Positions 1 through 9,082 of a stretch of 64,000 nucleotides of DNA are shown here, one piece after another; positions within the stretch are counted from its first letter, which is position 1, and the number at the start of each line of letters is the position of its first letter. The notes beneath the pieces were generated by a model that was not told the origin of the DNA, did no database searches, and was given only the letters and a program-made list of their open reading frames with translations. Source of the DNA: Pseudomonas sp. TH15 (GTDB lineage: Bacteria > Pseudomonadota > Gammaproteobacteria > Pseudomonadales > Pseudomonadaceae); the NCBI RefSeq assembly GCF_016651105.1, contig NZ_JAEKEL010000001.1, forward strand, positions 3,524,001 through 3,588,000, given 5' to 3'. A program made the position numbers and the translations under genes.

Positions 1-930
1 CAAGTCGCGAAGGCCGCCGGTATGCCGGTGAAAACCGTCTGGTCCCGGGAAGACGACATTCGTGGCGGCTATTACCGCTCGATGTTCCTGCATCAGGCGC
101 GTATTGGTCTGGATGCGGCCGGTATGCCGCTGGCCTGGAAGCATGTGATGGTCGGGCAGTCGATCATGGACGGCACGGCGTTTGCGGCGACGATGGTCAA
201 GGACGGCGTCGACAAAACTTCGGTAGAAGGTGTGGCCGACAGCCCTTACCTTGAAGGCATGGCCAATCATCTGGTGGAGCTGCATTCACCGAAAACCGGC
301 ATCAACGTGCTGTGGCTGCGTTCGGTTGGGCACAGCCACAACGCCTTTGTCATGGAATCGCTGATCGACGAACTGGCCACGGCCGCCGGCAAAGACCCGG
401 TGGAATACCGCCGAACCTTGCTCAAGGACCATCCACGGCATCTGGGCGTACTGAACCTGGCCGTGGAAAAAGCTAACTGGAACGCGCCGCTGCCGGACGG
501 TCACGCCTTGGGTGTTGCGGTGCACGAATCGTTCGGGAGCTTCGTTGCGCATGTCGCCGAAGTGTCCCAGGACAATCTGAAGATCCGCGTGCATCGGGTG
601 GTGTGCGCGGTGGACTGCGGCATCGCGGTCAACCCCGAAAGCATCGCTGCGCAAATGGAATCTTGCGTTACCTTCGGCCTGGGGTTTGCGCTGCACAGCA
701 AAGTGACGTTCAAGGACGGCCAGGTGGTGCAGTCCAATTACCACGATTATCAGGTGCTGCGGCTCAACGAAATGCCGGTGGTGGAGGTGCACATCGTGCC
801 CAGTACCGACAAACCAGGCGGTATCGGCGAGGCCGGTGTGCCGCCCATGGCGCCAGCGGTGGCCAACGCAGTGTTTGCCCTGACCGGGCAACGCCTGCGG
901 GAACTGCCGTTGCAACTGTCGGGGGTGTGA
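1..930 (+). CDS. Molybdopterin-binding large subunit of a xanthine-oxidase-family dehydrogenase (isoquinoline 1-oxidoreductase beta-like), 3' part only
   Basis: The reading frame is open from the first base, so the N-terminal part, with most of the molybdopterin-binding domain, lies outside the window. About 309 residues remain. They carry the C-terminal pattern of aldehyde/xanthine dehydrogenase large subunits: a segment CAVDCGIAVNPESI and, near the end, GGIGEAGVPP, whose glutamate is the catalytic base in this family. IorB-type enzymes hydroxylate N-heterocycles or aldehydes, are usually exported, and pass electrons to cytochrome c rather than to NAD. The next gene, two bases downstream, encodes a c-type cytochrome and supports that reading. 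The true substrate cannot be read from the sequence. Confidence in the family is high; confidence in isoquinoline as substrate is low. Confidence 0.85.
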   Translation, partial: QVAKAAGMPVKTVWSREDDIRGGYYRSMFLHQARIGLDAAGMPLAWKHVMVGQSIMDGTAFAATMVKDGVDKTSVEGVADSPYLEGMANHLVELHSPKTGINVLWLRSVGHSHNAFVMESLIDELATAAGKDPVEYRRTLLKDHPRHLGVLNLAVEKANWNAPLPDGHALGVAVHESFGSFVAHVAEVSQDNLKIRVHRVVCAVDCGIAVNPESIAAQMESCVTFGLGFALHSKVTFKDGQVVQSNYHDYQVLRLNEMPVVEVHIVPSTDKPGGIGEAGVPPMAPAVANAVFALTGQRLRELPLQLSGV

Positions 931-931
931 G

Positions 932-1510
932 ATGAAACGACATTTGATACTGGGCGCCGTGGTGCTGATCGGACTGGGCGGCTACGCCTCGGAGCTGTTC
1001 GCCGACGATCAGGCTGCGTTGAAAGCCTTCGGGACGGTGCAGAAGGTTTTCCAGAGCCCGCGCTGCCAGAACTGCCACATCCCAGGCGATTCACCGTTGC
1101 AGTTCGACGCCGGCATCCCGCACGCGATGAACGTAGTGCGCGGCATGGACGGCAAGGGCTCCGCCGGTTTGCCCTGCGCCACCTGCCATGCCGAAAACAA
1201 CCCGCCGGCCAGTTTCGGCCCCCACGCACCGCCAGGCGCGCCGCACTGGAGCCTGCCGTCCGCGGCGCACAAAATGGCCTGGATCGGCCTGCCGCCAGAC
1301 AAACTCTGCGCATTGATCAAGGATCGCTCCAGCAATGGCGACCGTGATTTCGCCGCGCTGATCAAACACGTCAGCGACGACAAACTGGTGCTCTGGGGCT
1401 GGAATCCGGGTGGCAATCGGGCGCCGGTGCCGGTGCCTCACGACATTTTCGTTACCCAGTTCAAGCTCTGGGCGGACGCCGGAGGGCCGTGCCCGGTAGC
1501 GGGCATCTGA
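932..1510 (+). CDS. Exported dihaem c-type cytochrome, partner of the molybdenum hydroxylase
   Basis: A 192-residue protein that starts with a Sec-type signal (MKRHLILGAVVLIGLGGYA) and holds two CxxCH haem-attachment motifs, CQNCH near residue 48 and CATCH near residue 86. The ATG follows the stop codon of the upstream hydroxylase gene with only one base between, so the two are surely co-transcribed and probably translationally coupled. Small exported cytochromes encoded beside IorB-type subunits are often annotated as an isoquinoline 1-oxidoreductase subunit. The likely role is to carry electrons from the periplasmic molybdenum enzyme to the respiratory chain. This role is inferred from context; the haem motifs are seen directly. 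Confidence 0.8.
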   Translation: MKRHLILGAVVLIGLGGYASELFADDQAALKAFGTVQKVFQSPRCQNCHIPGDSPLQFDAGIPHAMNVVRGMDGKGSAGLPCATCHAENNPPASFGPHAPPGAPHWSLPSAAHKMAWIGLPPDKLCALIKDRSSNGDRDFAALIKHVSDDKLVLWGWNPGGNRAPVPVPHDIFVTQFKLWADAGGPCPVAGI

Positions 1511-1572
1511 AGAGGTGAGCCTTCGGTGATTTGCGCTACGCTGAAAGGCATTGATGCCAATGGAGTGTGCTA

Positions 1573-2538
1573 ATGCTGGTTCCAGGAAAACCCGCCAATG
1601 AAGCTGCGCGAATTCAAGTGCTGCAGGGCCTCGACCTTCTCGATTCGGCGCCGGAAGAGCGCTTCGACCGACTGACTCGGCTGGCCAGGCGCCTGTTCAA
1701 TGTGCCAATTGCACTGGTCACGCTGGTCGACAGTAACCGGCAGTGGTTCAAGTCCTGCGTGGGGCTGGATGCCACTGAAACCCCGCGAGATGTTTCCTTC
1801 TGCGGTCACGCGATACTGCAGAACGACCTTCTGCTGGTGCCCGACGCCAGGGAGGATGTGCGCTTTCATGACAATCCGCTGGTGACGGGCGAACCGAATA
1901 TTCGCTTCTACGCCGGTTATCCGCTGACGGTGCCCAACGGCAACAAAATGGGCACGTTGTGCCTGATCGACACCAAGCCCCGCGATCTCGATGAAGAAGA
2001 ACGCGCGTTGTTGCGAGATCTGGCGGAAATGGCCGAGCAAGAGCTGACGGCGGTGCAGATGGCGAGCATGGACGAGCTGACGTTGCTGTCCAACCGTCGC
2101 GGCTTCAAACAGCTGGCTCAGCATGCACTCGACACTTGCTCGCGTCTGGACAAGGCGGCGACGCTGCTGTTTTTCGACCTCAATGACTTCAAGCAGATCA
2201 ACGACCTCTATGGCCATGCCGAGGGCGACAGCGCGCTGAAGACCTTTGCCGATGTGCTGCGCATAGCTTTTCGCGAGAGCGATGTGGTCGGGCGCTTGGG
2301 CGGCGATGAGTTTGTCGCGTTGCTGACCGGATCGAGCCGTATCGAAACCAACACGATCATGGCGCGCCTCAAGGAAATTCTTGAAGAGCGCAACGCCACG
2401 CTGCACCGTGGTTATGCGATTCGCTTCAGCGTCGGCCAGATCGAATACGACGCCAAACGCCACGACACCGTCGATCGCTTGCTCGCCGACGCCGACGGCG
2501 CCATGTACGCCCATAAGCAGGCCCTGAAGCGTTGTTAG
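1573..2538 (+). CDS. GAF-GGDEF diguanylate cyclase
   Basis: A 321-residue soluble signalling enzyme. Residues about 20-160 form a GAF sensor domain (VSFCGHAIL and FYAGYPL are typical of the bacterial GAF-GGDEF family), and residues about 165-320 form a GGDEF domain. The active-site motif GGDEF is intact (GRLGGDEFVALL), and an RESD sequence lies exactly five residues before it. That is the RxxD inhibitory site that binds c-di-GMP and gives product feedback. It should therefore make c-di-GMP from two GTP. No membrane segment or EAL domain is present. The ATG at 1573 was chosen over the in-frame GTG at 1567 because TGGAG at 1561-1565 sits at normal distance from it. The ligand of the GAF domain is unknown. 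Confidence 0.9.
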   Translation: MLVPGKPANEAARIQVLQGLDLLDSAPEERFDRLTRLARRLFNVPIALVTLVDSNRQWFKSCVGLDATETPRDVSFCGHAILQNDLLLVPDAREDVRFHDNPLVTGEPNIRFYAGYPLTVPNGNKMGTLCLIDTKPRDLDEEERALLRDLAEMAEQELTAVQMASMDELTLLSNRRGFKQLAQHALDTCSRLDKAATLLFFDLNDFKQINDLYGHAEGDSALKTFADVLRIAFRESDVVGRLGGDEFVALLTGSSRIETNTIMARLKEILEERNATLHRGYAIRFSVGQIEYDAKRHDTVDRLLADADGAMYAHKQALKRC

Positions 2539-2554
2539 TGAATGCGCCGCAGAT

Positions 2555-2651
2555 CCCCTGTAGGAGCGAGCCTGCTCGCGAAAGCGCTGTGTCAGGCGAT
2601 AAACAGGTGACTGAATGGACGCTTTCGCGAGCAGGCTCGCTCCCACAGGGG
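2555..2651. repeat. REP-type inverted pair
   Basis: Two nearly complementary arms of about 30 bases (core GAGCGAGCCTGCTCGCGAAAG) are separated by about 35 bases, in the gap between the convergent diguanylate cyclase and fabI genes. The same core family recurs at 14981-15050, 22408-22483 and 51368-51465. Confidence 0.85.
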
Positions 2652-2667
2652 AGAGTGTTGCGGGCAT

Positions 2668-2699
2668 AAAAAAACCCGCCTGAAGCGGCGGGTTTTTTA
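2668..2699 (-). terminator. Intrinsic, probably bidirectional terminator after fabI
   Basis: A stem of AAAAACCCGCC and GGCGGGTTTTT with a short GAAGC loop, flanked by A-runs and T-runs on both sides. It lies just past the fabI stop codon and also past the convergent cyclase gene, so it can stop transcription from both directions. Confidence 0.9.
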
Positions 2700-2714
2700 T
2701 GGGCCAGGCGAAGA

Positions 2715-3509
2715 TTACTCTTCGATGTTGCCCATGGCGGTGGTGTTGAAGCCGCCGTCTACGTACATGATTTCGCCGCTGATGCCCGACGCCAGGTCGG
2801 AGCACAGGAAGGCGCCGGCGTTGCCGACTTCGTCGATGGTGACGTTGCGACGCAGCGGGGTTTGCGCTTCGTTGGCGGCCAGCATCTTACGGAAGTTCTT
2901 GATGCCGGAAGCGGCGAGGGTGCGGATCGGGCCAGCCGATACAGCGTTGACGCGGGTGCCTTCCGGGCCCAGGGAGCCGGCCAGGTAACGAACGCCAGCT
3001 TCCAGGGAAGCCTTGGCCATGCCCATTACGTTGTAGTTCGGCATGGTGCGCTCGGCGCCCAGGTACGACAGGGTCAGCAGGCTGCCATTGCGGCCTTTCA
3101 TCATTTCGCGACCAGCCTTGGCCAGGGCCACGAAGCTGTAGGCGCTGATGTCGTGAGCGATGCGGAAACCTTCACGGGTGGTGGCTTCGGTGAAGTCGCC
3201 GTCCAGTTGGTCGCCCGGAGCGAAGCCGACGGAGTGAACGATCACGTCCAGGCCATCCCACTTCTTGCTCAGTTCTTCGAAGACCTTGGCGATTTCTTCA
3301 TCGCTGGCCACGTCGCACGGGAAGCACAGCTCAGGGCTCGAGCCCCAGCCTTGTGCGAATTCTTCGACACGACCCTTGAGTTTGTCGTTCTGATAAGTGA
3401 AGGCAAGCTCAGCGCCCTCGCGATGCATGGCGGCAGCGATGCCGGATGCGATGGACAGCTTGCTGGCGACACCGACGATCAGTACGCGCTTACCGGCGAG
3501 AAAACCCAT
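2715..3509 (-). CDS. fabI: Enoyl-[acyl-carrier-protein] reductase (NADH), FabI
   Basis: A 264-residue short-chain dehydrogenase/reductase fold enzyme that reduces trans-2-enoyl-ACP in the last step of each fatty acid elongation cycle. The N-terminus carries the nucleotide-binding segment (LIVGVASKLSIASGIA) of the FabI type, not the GxxxGxG of FabG. The catalytic pair is visible in YNVMGMAKAS (tyrosine near 156, lysine near 163). Length matches FabI (about 262). The ATG at 3509 is preceded by GAGGAGCAAC. It starts 20 bases after the ABC ATPase gene on the same strand with no terminator between, so it can be read from the transporter operon; the same order (PA1807-PA1806) is known in P. aeruginosa. 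FabI is the target of triclosan. Confidence 0.97.
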   Translation of the reverse strand: MGFLAGKRVLIVGVASKLSIASGIAAAMHREGAELAFTYQNDKLKGRVEEFAQGWGSSPELCFPCDVASDEEIAKVFEELSKKWDGLDVIVHSVGFAPGDQLDGDFTEATTREGFRIAHDISAYSFVALAKAGREMMKGRNGSLLTLSYLGAERTMPNYNVMGMAKASLEAGVRYLAGSLGPEGTRVNAVSAGPIRTLAASGIKNFRKMLAANEAQTPLRRNVTIDEVGNAGAFLCSDLASGISGEIMYVDGGFNTTAMGNIEE

Positions 3510-3529
3510 GTGTTGCTCCTCTTTTCAGG

Positions 3530-5140
3530 TTATTGCGCAGTGGCTGGTGCCAGGAAAGCGGCTTCCAGCAACTGCTGTGTATACGGATGTTGGGGGGCGG
3601 CAAAGATACTTTGCGCGTCTCCCTGTTCGACCACTTGGCCATGCTTGACCACCATCAACTGGTGGCTCAGCGCTTTGACGACAGCCAGGTCATGGCTGAT
3701 AAACAGATACGTCAGGTTGTACTTGGTTTGCAGTGAACGCAAAAGCTCCACCACTTGGCGCTGGACTGTCCGGTCGAGGGCCGAAGTCGGCTCGTCCAAC
3801 AGTATCAACGCCGGTTTTAGCACTAATGCCCGGGCAATGGCGATTCTCTGCCGTTGCCCGCCGGAAAATTCATGGGGGTAGCGGTTCCGGGTTTCCGGGT
3901 CCAGGCCTACCTCCTTCAATGCCGCAATAATCGCTTGTTCCTGTTCCGCCTCGGTGCCCATCTTGTGAATCCGCAGGCCTTCGCCGACGATCTGGCTCAC
4001 GCACATCCGTGGGCTCAGGCTGCCGAACGGGTCCTGGAACACCACCTGCATCTCCCGGCGCAACGGCCGAACCTCGCTCTGCGTCAGGCAGTCTAGCTGC
4101 TTGCCTTCAAAACGGATGCCGCCCTTGCTGCCGATCAACCTCAAAATCGCCAAACCGAGTGTCGATTTGCCGGAACCGCTTTCTCCCACAATCCCCAGAG
4201 TCTGGCCCTGGGGCAGGCTGAAATTGATCCCGTCGACCGCTTTGACGTAATCCACCGTGGTTTTCAAGAAGCCTTTCTTGATCGGAAACCATACTTTCAG
4301 GTCCTCGACTTGCAGCAATGGCGGGCCGATTACATTGGTCGCCGGCTTGCCGCTGGGCTCCGCTGCCAGCAGTTCCCGAGTGTACGGATGCTGCGGCGCG
4401 CGGAACAACTCTTCGCACGATGCCTGTTCGACGATGCAACCGCGCTGCATGACACATACGCGATGCGCAATTCTTCGCACAAGGTTCAAATCGTGACTGA
4501 TCAGTAACAACGCCATGCCCAAACGGGCCTGTAATTCCTTGAGCAATTCGAGGATTTTCAGCTGAACGGTCACGTCCAAAGCGGTGGTTGGCTCGTCGGC
4601 TATTAGCAGTTCCGGCTCGTTGGCCAGGGCCATGGCGATCATTACCCGTTGCCGCTGGCCGCCGGACAATTCGTGAGGCAGGGCCTTGAGGCGCTTGTGC
4701 GGCTCGGGGATGCCGACCATCTCCAGCAGCTCCAGCGTGCGCTTGGTCGCGACTTTGCCGGTCAAACCCTTGTGAATGCCCAGCACCTCATTGATCTGCT
4801 TCTCGATTGAGTGCAGCGGATTGAGCGAGGTCATCGGCTCCTGGAAGATCATCGCGATCCGGTTACCACGGATGTGACGGATGGTTTTCTCTTTCAGGCT
4901 CAGCAGGTCTTGCCCGGAATATTCGATGGTGCCGGACGGGTGCCGGGCGAGCGGGTAGGGCAGCAGGCGCAGGATCGAGTGCGCGGTCACCGATTTTCCG
5001 GAGCCGCTTTCGCCCACCAAGGCCAGGGTTTCGCCGCGCTTGATATCGAAGCTGACGCCTTCGACCACCCGCTGCACGCGCTCGCCGACGACGAATTCGA
5101 CGGCGAGGTCGCGCACTTCGATCAGATTGTCCTGATTCAT
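3530..5140 (-). CDS. nppD: Double ABC ATPase of a peptide/peptidyl-nucleoside importer (YejF/NppD type)
   Basis: A 536-residue protein made of two fused oligopeptide-type ATPase halves. Each half has a Walker A motif GESGSGKS (near residues 40 and 325), an LSGGQRQR or FSGGQRQR signature and a DEPTSALD or DEPTTALD Walker B. It powers uptake through the two permeases encoded just upstream. The ATG at 5140 was chosen because it lies one base after the stop codon of the nppC gene. A longer frame reaching back to 5164 would overlap that gene. The YejF family serves microcin C uptake in E. coli. In P. aeruginosa the corresponding gene, also next to fabI, belongs to NppA1A2BCD, which imports dipeptides and peptidyl-nucleoside antibiotics. 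The symbol rests on synteny from memory. Confidence 0.88.
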   Translation of the reverse strand: MNQDNLIEVRDLAVEFVVGERVQRVVEGVSFDIKRGETLALVGESGSGKSVTAHSILRLLPYPLARHPSGTIEYSGQDLLSLKEKTIRHIRGNRIAMIFQEPMTSLNPLHSIEKQINEVLGIHKGLTGKVATKRTLELLEMVGIPEPHKRLKALPHELSGGQRQRVMIAMALANEPELLIADEPTTALDVTVQLKILELLKELQARLGMALLLISHDLNLVRRIAHRVCVMQRGCIVEQASCEELFRAPQHPYTRELLAAEPSGKPATNVIGPPLLQVEDLKVWFPIKKGFLKTTVDYVKAVDGINFSLPQGQTLGIVGESGSGKSTLGLAILRLIGSKGGIRFEGKQLDCLTQSEVRPLRREMQVVFQDPFGSLSPRMCVSQIVGEGLRIHKMGTEAEQEQAIIAALKEVGLDPETRNRYPHEFSGGQRQRIAIARALVLKPALILLDEPTSALDRTVQRQVVELLRSLQTKYNLTYLFISHDLAVVKALSHQLMVVKHGQVVEQGDAQSIFAAPQHPYTQQLLEAAFLAPATAQ

Positions 5141-5141
5141 T

Positions 5142-6161
5142 TCACTTCCTCGGGTCGAAGGCATCGCGAGCGGACTCGCCGATAAACACCAGCAAACTCA
5201 ACATCAACGCCAGTACCGCAAACGCGCTCATGCCGAGCCACGGCGCCTGCAGGTTGGATTTGCCCTGGGCCACCAGTTCGCCGAGCGACGGGCTGCCGGC
5301 CGGCAAACCGAAACCGAGGAAGTCCAGCGCCGTCAGCGTGCCAATGGCGCCGGTCAGGATGAACGGCATGAAGGTCATGGTCGAGACCATGGCGTTGGGC
5401 AGGATGTGGCGGAACATGATTCCGCCATTCTGCATCCCCAGCGCCCGGGCCGCGCGCACGTATTCAAGGTTACGGCCACGGAGGAACTCGGCACGGACCA
5501 CGTCCACCAGGCTCATCCACGAAAACAGCAGCATGATCCCCAGCAACCACCAGAAGTTCGGCTGGACGAAACTGGCGAGGATGATCAGCAGATAGAGCAC
5601 CGGCAGCCCGGACCAGATCTCGAGGAAACGCTGCCCGGCCAGATCGACCCAGCCGCCATAGAAACCCTGCAAGGCCCCGGCGATCACGCCGATGATCGAG
5701 CTGAGAATGGTCAGCGTCAGGGCAAACAACACCGAAATCCGGAAGCCGTAAATCACTCGGGCCAACACATCGCGGCCCTGATCGTCGGTGCCCAGCAGGT
5801 TGTCTGCCGAGGGCGGTGCCGGGGCCGGGACTTTCAGGTCGTAGTTGATGCTCTGGTAGCTGTAAGGGATCGGCGCCCACAGAATCCAGGCGTCCTTGGC
5901 CTTGAGCAGTTCGCGGATGTAAGGGCTCTTGTAGTTGGCTTCCAGCGGGAATTCACCGCCGAAGGTGGTTTCCGGGTAGCGCTTGAGTGCCGGGAAATAC
6001 CAACTGTTGTCGTAATGCACGACCAGCGGTTTGTCGTTGGCAATCAATTCGGCACCGAGGCTGGCGCCGAACAGGATCAGAAACAGCCACAGCGACCACC
6101 AGCCACGCTTGTTGGCCTTGAACAATTCGAAACGACGGCGATTGAGGGGAGACAGGTTCAT
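5142..6161 (-). CDS. nppC: ABC importer inner-membrane permease (YejE/NppC type)
   Basis: A 339-residue DppC-like permease. It has one N-terminal membrane segment (WWSLWLFLILFGASLGAEL), then a long periplasmic stretch to about residue 140, then about five more segments. The loop EYVRAARALGMQNGGIMFRH carries the EAA motif that contacts the ATPase. GTDDQGRDVLARVIYG is the typical sequence before the permease core of the DppC group. It forms the channel with NppB. The gene lies one base from the previous gene and one base from the next, in a tight operon. Confidence 0.9.
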   Translation of the reverse strand: MNLSPLNRRRFELFKANKRGWWSLWLFLILFGASLGAELIANDKPLVVHYDNSWYFPALKRYPETTFGGEFPLEANYKSPYIRELLKAKDAWILWAPIPYSYQSINYDLKVPAPAPPSADNLLGTDDQGRDVLARVIYGFRISVLFALTLTILSSIIGVIAGALQGFYGGWVDLAGQRFLEIWSGLPVLYLLIILASFVQPNFWWLLGIMLLFSWMSLVDVVRAEFLRGRNLEYVRAARALGMQNGGIMFRHILPNAMVSTMTFMPFILTGAIGTLTALDFLGFGLPAGSPSLGELVAQGKSNLQAPWLGMSAFAVLALMLSLLVFIGESARDAFDPRK

Positions 6162-6162
6162 C

Positions 6163-7236
6163 TCAATGCTCCCGGTGTTCGAAGTCGATACGCGGATCGA
6201 CCAGGGTGTAGGTGAGGTCGCCGATCAGTTTCACCACCAGCCCCAACAACGTGAAGATAAACAACGTGCCGAAGACCACCGGGTAATCGCGGTTGATCGC
6301 CGCTTCAAAACTCATCAGGCCGAGGCCGTCGAGGGAGAAAATCACTTCCACCAGCAGCGAGCCGGTAAAGAAAATGCCGATGAACGCCGACGGGAACCCG
6401 GCGATCACCAACAGCATGGCGTTGCGGAATACGTGGCCGTAAAGCACTCGGTGATTGGTCAGGCCCTTGGCTTTCGCGGTGACCACGTACTGCTTGTTGA
6501 TTTCATCAAGGAAGCTGTTTTTGGTCAGCAAGGTCATGGTCGCGAAGTTGCCGATCACCAGCGCCGTCACCGGCAGGGCCAGGTGCCAGAAGTAATCGAG
6601 AATCTTGCCGCCCATGCTCAGTTCGGCGAAGTTGTTCGAGGTCAGGCCCCGTAGCGGGAACCAGTCGAAATAACTACCGCCAGCAAACACCACGATCAGC
6701 AGGATGGCAAACAGGAACGCCGGGATTGCGTAACCGACGATGATCGCCGAACTGGTCCAGACGTCGAAATGGCTGCCGTGTCGCGTGGCCTTGGCGATCC
6801 CCAGCGGGATCGATACCAGGTACATGATCAGCGTGCTCCACAGCCCGAGGGAGATCGACACCGGCATCTTTTCCTTGATCAGGTCGATGACCTTCGCGTC
6901 GCGGAAGAAGCTGTCGCCGAAATCCAGGGTCGCGTAGTTCTTGACCATGATCCACAAGCGTTCCGGCGCCGATTTGTCGAAGCCGTACATGTGCTCGATT
7001 TCCTTGACCAGCGCCGGGTCCAGGCCCTGGGCGCCGCGATAGGCCGAGCCTGCCACCGAGACTTCGGCACCGCCACCGGCGATGCGGCTGGTGGCGCCTT
7101 CAAAGCCTTCGAGCTTGGCGATCATCTGTTCCACCGGGCCACCGGGAGCGGCCTGGATGATCAGGAAATTGATCAGCAAAATACCGAACAAGGTCGGGAT
7201 GATCAGCAGCAGTCGCCGAAAAATATACGCCAGCAT
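6163..7236 (-). CDS. nppB: ABC importer inner-membrane permease (YejB/NppB type)
   Basis: A 357-residue DppB-like permease with an N-terminal membrane anchor (LLLIIPTLFGILLINFLII), a periplasmic insertion to about residue 130, and a core of five further membrane segments. The EAA-type loop is visible around QYVVTAKAKGLTNHRVLYGHVFR. It pairs with the YejE/NppC-type permease to form the pore. The gene starts four bases after the second binding-protein gene, and its stop is followed within one base by the next permease start. The extended first periplasmic region (GAEVSVAGSAYRGAQGLDP) is a mark of the YejB subgroup compared with plain DppB. Confidence 0.9.
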   Translation of the reverse strand: MLAYIFRRLLLIIPTLFGILLINFLIIQAAPGGPVEQMIAKLEGFEGATSRIAGGGAEVSVAGSAYRGAQGLDPALVKEIEHMYGFDKSAPERLWIMVKNYATLDFGDSFFRDAKVIDLIKEKMPVSISLGLWSTLIMYLVSIPLGIAKATRHGSHFDVWTSSAIIVGYAIPAFLFAILLIVVFAGGSYFDWFPLRGLTSNNFAELSMGGKILDYFWHLALPVTALVIGNFATMTLLTKNSFLDEINKQYVVTAKAKGLTNHRVLYGHVFRNAMLLVIAGFPSAFIGIFFTGSLLVEVIFSLDGLGLMSFEAAINRDYPVVFGTLFIFTLLGLVVKLIGDLTYTLVDPRIDFEHREH

Positions 7237-7240
7237 CTGA

Positions 7241-9082
7241 TTACTCCGTGCCCGCAGGGTCGGCTTGCAGTTTGGTTTCGACTTCTACAGCCGGTTTTGC
7301 GTCAGGCTTGACCCACCAGGTGGCGATGCCGACGTCGTACTTGGGTGAAATTTTTGGGTGGCCGATGTGGTTCCAGTAGGCCACGCGCCAGGTCTTGATG
7401 TGCCAGTTGGGGATCACGTAATAACCCCATTGCAGCACGCGGTCCAGCGCCCGGGCGTGGGCTACCAGGCTTTTACGCGAATCGGCGTTGATCAGTTCCT
7501 CGACCAATTGATCGACGATCGGATCCTTCAAACCCATGGTGTTGCGGCTGCTGGCCTTGTCGGCGGCGGCGCTCATCCAGTATTCGCGCTGCTCGTTACC
7601 TGGCGAGTTGGATTGCGGGAAACTGCCGACCATCATGTCGAAATCCCGCGAGCGCACGCGGTTGATGTACTGCGAGACGTCAACCCGGCGAATCACCAGA
7701 TCGATGCCGAGGTCACTGAGGTTACGCTTGAGCGGCAGCAATACACGTTCGAACTCGGTCTGCGCCAGCAGAAACTCGATGACCACCGGTTTGCCCGTGG
7801 CGTCGACCATTTTGTCATCGACGATCCGCCAGCCGGCCTCTTGCAACAACTGATAGGCCTTGCGTTGCTGGGTGCGAATCATGCCGCTGGCGTCGGTCGT
7901 CGGGTTTTGGAACGCCTCGCTGAACACCTCGGCCGGCAGCTTGCTGCGGAACGGATCGAGGATTGCCAGTTGATCGGCGTCCGGCAGGCCGGTGGCGGCC
8001 ATTTCCGAGTTTTCGAAGAAACTGCGAGTGCGCGCATAGGCGCCGTTGAACAGTTGCTTGTTGGTCCATTCAAAATCCAGCAGCAACGTCAGGGCCTGAC
8101 GCACGCGGATGTCCTGGAACACCGGGCGACGCAGGTTGAACACGAAGCCTTGCATGCCCGTCGGGTTGCCGTTGGGAATCTGTTCCTTGATCAACCGACC
8201 TTCGGTAACGGCCGGGATGTTGTAGGCATTGGCCCAGTTCTTCGCGGTCATCTCCAGCCAGTAATCGAACTGCCCGGCCTTGAGTGCTTCGAGGGCCACG
8301 GTGTTGTCGCGGTAATAGTCGGAGGTCATCACGTCGAAGTTGTAGAAACCACGGTTTACCGGCAGGTCTTTGCCCCAGTAATCCTTGACCCGTTCGTAAC
8401 GCACCGACCGCCCGGCCTTCAATTCGCTGACCTTGTAGGGGCCGCTGCCCAGCGGGATTTCCAGGTTGCCCTTGTTGAAGTCGCGGGTCGCCCACCAATG
8501 TTTTGGCAGCACCGGCAACTGGCCGAGGATCAGCGGCAGTTCGCGGTTGTTGTTGTGCTTGAATTTGAAAAGCACCGTCAGCGGGTCTTCGGCGACCACC
8601 TCCGCGACGTCGCTGTAGTAGCCGCGATACAGCGGGGCGCCGTCCTTGATCAGGGTCTCGAAACTGAACACCACGTCTTCGGCGCGCACCGGGTGACCGT
8701 CGTGGAACCGCGCTTCCGGGCGCAGGTAGAAGCGCACCCAGCTGTTGTCCGGGGCCTTCTCGATCTTGCCGGCGATCAACCCGTATTCGGTGAACGGTTC
8801 GTCCAGGCCTTGCTTGGCCAGGGTGTCGTAGATCATCCCGATATCGTCGGCCGGCACGCCTTTGCTGATGAACGGGTTGAGGCTGTCGAAGCCGCCGAAA
8901 CCGGCCTGGCGGAAGATCCCGCCCTTGGGCGCGTCCGGGTTGACGTAATCGAAGTGCTTGAAGTCGGCCGGGTATTTCGGCGGCTCGTTGTACAGGGTCA
9001 GGGCATGTTGCGGGGCGGCGCAGGCCAGCCCGGCGAACAACAGACCGCTGGCCTGCAAGAGCAGAGCGCGTACGGGGTTCAT
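7241..9082 (-). CDS. nppA2: Periplasmic peptide-binding protein, second of a tandem pair (YejA/NppA2 type)
   Basis: A 613-residue extracellular solute-binding protein of family 5. It begins with a signal sequence (MNPVRALLLQASGLLFAGLACA), followed by the mature YejA-like start ALTLYNEPPKYPADFKHFDYVNPDAPKGG. The start at 9082 overlaps the stop of the upstream gene in an ATGA arrangement, which favours it over a longer frame reaching 9112. Family 5 proteins bind oligopeptides in the periplasm and deliver them to the permeases. At about 610 residues it fits the large YejA subgroup and not DppA (about 535). It is clearly paralogous to the gene just upstream: shared PDAPKGG, PEARFHDG and RYERVKDYWGKDL blocks. 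Confidence 0.88.
   Translation of the reverse strand: MNPVRALLLQASGLLFAGLACAAPQHALTLYNEPPKYPADFKHFDYVNPDAPKGGIFRQAGFGGFDSLNPFISKGVPADDIGMIYDTLAKQGLDEPFTEYGLIAGKIEKAPDNSWVRFYLRPEARFHDGHPVRAEDVVFSFETLIKDGAPLYRGYYSDVAEVVAEDPLTVLFKFKHNNNRELPLILGQLPVLPKHWWATRDFNKGNLEIPLGSGPYKVSELKAGRSVRYERVKDYWGKDLPVNRGFYNFDVMTSDYYRDNTVALEALKAGQFDYWLEMTAKNWANAYNIPAVTEGRLIKEQIPNGNPTGMQGFVFNLRRPVFQDIRVRQALTLLLDFEWTNKQLFNGAYARTRSFFENSEMAATGLPDADQLAILDPFRSKLPAEVFSEAFQNPTTDASGMIRTQQRKAYQLLQEAGWRIVDDKMVDATGKPVVIEFLLAQTEFERVLLPLKRNLSDLGIDLVIRRVDVSQYINRVRSRDFDMMVGSFPQSNSPGNEQREYWMSAAADKASSRNTMGLKDPIVDQLVEELINADSRKSLVAHARALDRVLQWGYYVIPNWHIKTWRVAYWNHIGHPKISPKYDVGIATWWVKPDAKPAVEVETKLQADPAGTE

Noticed and set aside
1570..2805. 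A 411-codon minus-strand frame opposite the diguanylate cyclase
   Set aside because: It is antisense to a strong GAF-GGDEF gene and crosses a REP element and the fabI terminator.
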